Shown here: positions 62,101 to 64,000 of the stretch, piece by piece
How the letters are laid out: every line of letters begins with the position of its first letter
Position numbering within the stretch: position 1 is the first letter of the stretch
Assembly: GCF_003545715.1 (NCBI RefSeq)
Contig: NZ_QVNU01000002.1
Span: forward strand, 62,001-126,000
DNA from: Taibaiella koreensis
GTDB lineage: Bacteria; Bacteroidota; Bacteroidia; Chitinophagales; Chitinophagaceae
Length of the DNA: 64,000 nt
Direction of reading: 5' to 3'
The notes under the pieces: model-generated
The model's database searches: none
Seen by the model: only the letters and a program-made list of their open reading frames with translations
Told to the model about the DNA's origin: nothing
Translations under genes and position numbers: made by a program

Positions 62101-63212
62101 ACGGCAAGCGCCACCACGCCGGGACCACAGCGGCTGCCGTTAATGGCAGTTGAAGAACCCGGATTGGTTACGTTGACCTGGATGCTGTTAGAAGTCCACA
62201 CAGGTGTGGCGCCGCCGTTACAGAACACGCGGCAACGGAAATAACGGGTGCTGGTTACGCCCGTGGCCGTATAAGGCGGAGCAGTGAGCGAGGCACTGCT
62301 GGCGCCCCAGTTGCTGGTGCCATTGGCCGAGGTATCCCATTGGTAAGTAAGACCGCTGACGATAGGCAACGTGCCAGCAGGCAGATCCAGGCTCACAACG
62401 CCGCTGGATATGCATACGGGGTTAGGGCTGGCAGTGGGCGTTACGGCTACTGGCCAGGTGGTTATGGTGGTACAGGGTGGCGGCGGGGTAAACCGGTAGA
62501 TCTGTCCCGTAGCCGGCCTGGTTTGGATATCCGTGGTAAATATAGTGGCGGAAGCAGTAGGCGTGGCGCCCGCGTTGTTCAGGGACAGGTAAGTAGGCGT
62601 AGCTGCACCGTCGCCAATACCGATGGTACAGCCGCCGGTGCCTCCGGGTGTGCCGGCGCTGGCTTCCTGGCGGTACACGTATTCGATCACATTAGTGGTC
62701 TCATATAGCTTTACCTGATACGAAATATTAACGGCCCCGTTCCAGTACCATTTCCAGTTTTTCCACTGAAAGGTAAAGACCCTGTTGGGCGAAGCGCCGG
62801 ACACCAGATAGCTGGCATTACCCGCATTACCGTTCAGATCGTCCCAAAGGGGCATCAGTAAGGGCTTCAGGGTGGCCATATTGGCGGTGGAATTTTCCCG
62901 CATGGCTACGGGATCGGTGGTCCCGCCGCCAAAAGTGATCCAGCCATTGGAATTGGTCCGGAAGCTGGTATAGACATTACCGCAATAAGTAAAGTTAAAC
63001 CCGATATTGATCACCGCACTTTGCACATCATCATCCTGGATGGCAGTTACGGCGGTACCGCCGGTGATCTCGGTAAAGGTCCCTGCCTGTGCCGAAAAAA
63101 TATAGGAGCTTGCCGGGATCTGGGCATGTAAGGGTAAATGTATGCCCAAAAGAAGAGAGAGGATAAGCGGAACCATCGACTGGCGCCACCTTACTGTAAA
63201 CATTTTTTTCAT
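59166..63212 (-). CDS. Large T9SS-exported multidomain surface protein (array member G)
   Basis: A 1348-aa protein. Signal peptide to about 31 (MVPLILSLLLGIHLPLHAQ). N-terminal module closest to member C (GTFTEITGGTAVTAIQDDDV, NSNGWITFGGG). The central part parallels D: second-type module (APQGSSTGFTFSADYGMVF, SGWSYPLPIG), GPGHVTLTALTGGNSTP and QYLIRASELLAAGIPAGARI. The first VDLG-type repeat resembles F (LGTDINDCVDEGTIRVLDAG). From the second repeat (NPVVDLGSDTSVCNGVTLSL) through PKD and sorting domain it is nearly identical to D. It is thus a mosaic of several array members with an intact frame. Confidence 0.88.
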   Translation of the reverse strand: MKKMFTVRWRQSMVPLILSLLLGIHLPLHAQIPASSYIFSAQAGTFTEITGGTAVTAIQDDDVQSAVINIGFNFTYCGNVYTSFRTNSNGWITFGGGTTDPVAMRENSTANMATLKPLLMPLWDDLNGNAGNASYLVSGASPNRVFTFQWKNWKWYWNGAVNISYQVKLYETTNVIEYVYRQEASAGTPGGTGGCTIGIGDGAATPTYLSLNNAGATPTASATIFTTDIQTRPATGQIYRFTPPPPCTTITTWPVAVTPTASPNPVCISSGVVSLDLPAGTLPIVSGLTYQWDTSANGTSNWGASSASLTAPPYTATGVTSTRYFRCRVFCNGGATPVWTSNSIQVNVTNPGSSTAINGSRCGPGVVALAVTPPAGSPTIRWYQNATGGAILGTGNTYTTNYLTQNTTYYAVAASAPTTITAGRAAPQGSSTGFTFSADYGMVFTATQPFTIQSVDVYHTSTTAGSTFVLLKNSAGVTLQTAGPFVLPIGTGTTLTGGATPTTLALNFNVSPGAGYRLVDSARTGSIIRDNPISGWSYPLPIGLVGNITSALAAGGTSTGTHYYFYNWRVAASCEGSRVPVTATVNASTPVVKSLPAVVCNNSVAAIALTPPTPPYPSYNWSPVTNLYTNAAGTTPYTGGSAATIYMKTTNVGTQTYYMMAGNPNVPTGCTFADTIKIWVQPGSLTIKGQPDTICTSGASTLTLDPATGYATSTIQWQDSIPGTSTAFNNIGSATNPTYTTPSLSFGQNRYYRALVRADSNVCEMPVKYVVIANPTLIGAPDSFNCGPGHVTLTALTGGNSTPVWYDSPTGNTRVGSGTPFITPYLGTTTSFWVAANAGGSAGSGTVGNGVSTSTSYVSPFYHLFGGQKNQYLIRASELLAAGIPAGARITSIGLDVVTAGFTYQKFAVSAGMTSATVLGTTWQPVTQVRAPANVTTTAGINTLTFDNPYPWNGTSNLVIQTCYSDSTGGGTSNSIKYDATSYVATAYQRTDNVSANAMCSNTTVSSTLSQRPKFIISYDNRCETSREEVIAYIRPVPSVNLGTDINDCVDEGTIRVLDAGVQPNIPAFLWDNGSTSQVRAVSESGSYHVTVTNQYTCAKSDTINVNLRRNPVVDLGSDTSVCNGVTLSLNAGSDGVSYFWSNGATSQVVNVSEEGSYHVFVTNNLGCIKSDTIVVSMSGELPAIDGININNNGLNTFKFTAMNPQNVIGYDWDFGDSSEHSFQQSPTHVYANGAASYVVVLRLSSSCGFLSDTTSAHITGIHQLNVGNDEMTVYPNPAKATATILNKGNLKMEKVEVYNVLGQVVYRAAADSKDKHTLALGGMSAGVYTIQVYTDKGTVARKLEIMK

Positions 63213-63365
63213 AGTAAAGGGTACACTTTAGGTCAATAAGAAGCAATCAAAAGCGGAGAACCGGGTAAGCATAGCTATCCCCGGCCGGTCAACCTCCACC
63301 TGTAAAAAAAGACAGGCTTTTATCTCATATCGTTGGTTAAGCGCTTGTTAATTTTAACTAAACTT

Positions 63366-63405
63366 TAAAAATAAAAAGTGTGCTCCTGTTCAGGAACACA
63401 CTTTT
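63366..63405 (-). terminator. Hairpin after array member H
   Basis: AAAAGTGTG and CACACTTTT, with TCCTG/CAGGA inside and one mismatch, two-base loop; the minus-strand tail is TTTTTATTTTT. It begins 25 bp after the stop. Confidence 0.88.
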
Positions 63406-63429
63406 AAGAACATAAAAAAATAATTTATG

Positions 63430-64000
63430 CTAGCGTAGAATTTCTATTTTTCTGACGATCACACCCTTATCGGTCCTGATCTGTACCTGGTATATTCCCG
63501 GTGCAAAGGCCGACAGGTCAATATCGTGCGCCGTCCTGCTTTGCGCCCTGGTTTCATAAAGGGTTTGTCCCAGCATAGAGCTTACATTAACCTGCTCCAT
63601 TACCAGGTTGCTCTGGTTGCGGATATGGATGGTATGTTGCGCCGGGTTGGGATACAACGACACCATATCCTGGCCGATCGCTATTTTCCCGATGCCGACG
63701 GTATTGGCCGACTGGGTATCTACGATCGAACCGCAGCTGCTGAATAGCTCAAGGGTAACCAGGTAAACGCCCTGGCCGGCGTAGGTATGCGTAGGCTCCG
63801 GATCGGTCGATTCCGGCATACCATCCCCAAAGTTCCAGCGATAAGCCACCACGTTTACCGGTTCTATAGCAGAAAAGGTATAGGTGAGCAGGCCGTCGTT
63901 ATGCGCGCTGATACCCTCATAGGAGGGGAGCAGCCCGCTCATGCTCACCGTAATTGTATCCCTTACAGAACAGCCATCGCCATTGGTTACGATCACCGCG
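63430..64000 (-). CDS. T9SS-exported surface protein, C-terminal part only (array member H)
   Basis: The frame enters from the right edge without a start codon in view; 190 codons are visible. They encode the end of an Ig-like repeat (VIVTNGDGCSVRDTITVSMS), a PKD domain (YRWNFGDGMPESTDPEPTHT) and a type A sorting domain (VSLYPNPAQHTIHI, VSSMLGQTLYETRAQS, GIYQVQIRTDKGVIVRKIEI). The layout matches the ends of A, D, F and G but the sequence is more divergent, with SSMLGQT in place of YNVLGQV. The rest of the gene lies beyond the window. Confidence 0.88.
   Translation of the reverse strand, partial: AVIVTNGDGCSVRDTITVSMSGLLPSYEGISAHNDGLLTYTFSAIEPVNVVAYRWNFGDGMPESTDPEPTHTYAGQGVYLVTLELFSSCGSIVDTQSANTVGIGKIAIGQDMVSLYPNPAQHTIHIRNQSNLVMEQVNVSSMLGQTLYETRAQSRTAHDIDLSAFAPGIYQVQIRTDKGVIVRKIEILR

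Overview
The window comes from a member of the Bacteroidota, most likely the Chitinophagaceae. The main clues are many secreted proteins with type IX secretion (T9SS) sorting domains, promoters of the Bacteroidota TAnnTTTG type instead of sigma-70 boxes, a ctaB/coxIII/coxIV/sco/DUF420 oxidase cassette in the order usual for that phylum, PadR, DUF4105 and DUF983 genes, and an MG2-domain remnant. No rRNA, tRNA, CRISPR array, insertion sequence or prophage was seen.

Positions 1-39850 are core chromosome. On the left is the start of the division and cell-wall cluster (mraZ-rsmH, rsmH cut by the window edge) with a MraZ-type operator. A truncated globin, an outer-membrane protein and a DUF2459 protein follow on the plus strand. 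Next is a minus-strand respiratory operon, ctaB > coxIII-like > coxIII > coxIV > sco > DUF420, and then the Fe-S genes iscA-like and iscS. Further right are methylmalonyl-CoA epimerase, a SNF2 helicase, a secreted C10 protease, a dipeptide epimerase, an outer-membrane protein, an orphan KAS I, a DUF1016 nuclease preceded by a broken copy of itself, a MacB-like permease, an OmpA lipoprotein and a two-component system. The rest of this part holds two hydrolases, a DUF4105 (Lnb-like) membrane protein, a free-methionine-R-sulfoxide reductase, DUF983, a patatin, an SDR, aroE, a lipoprotein, a PadR/membrane-protein pair, a degraded MG2 gene, a topoisomerase IV/gyrase A subunit, DUF151-UVR, a cobalamin adenosyltransferase, a LolD-type ATPase and ispE. 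The epimerase and the adenosyltransferase would both serve a B12-dependent methylmalonyl-CoA pathway.

Positions 39900-64000 are one accessory block: eight consecutive minus-strand genes (the last cut by the right edge) for T9SS-exported, Ig/PKD-rich surface proteins. Four are about 1350-1370 aa and three about 550-615 aa. Each has its own signal peptide and C-terminal sorting domain, and nearly every one is followed by its own hairpin terminator, so they look like separately transcribed paralogs. The proteins are mosaics of a few modules. Two genes 10 kb apart share a C-terminal tract of roughly 96% DNA identity while their N-terminal modules match other members, which points to recombination or gene conversion inside the array. 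Several modules match no family I can name. I regard this array as the most interesting part of the window.

Smaller points of interest are a 34-bp perfect palindrome with partial copies, a 7-bp-periodic degenerate repeat behind the helicase gene, an EF-hand loop inside the DUF420 protein, nested dyads before padR, and two pseudogene remnants.
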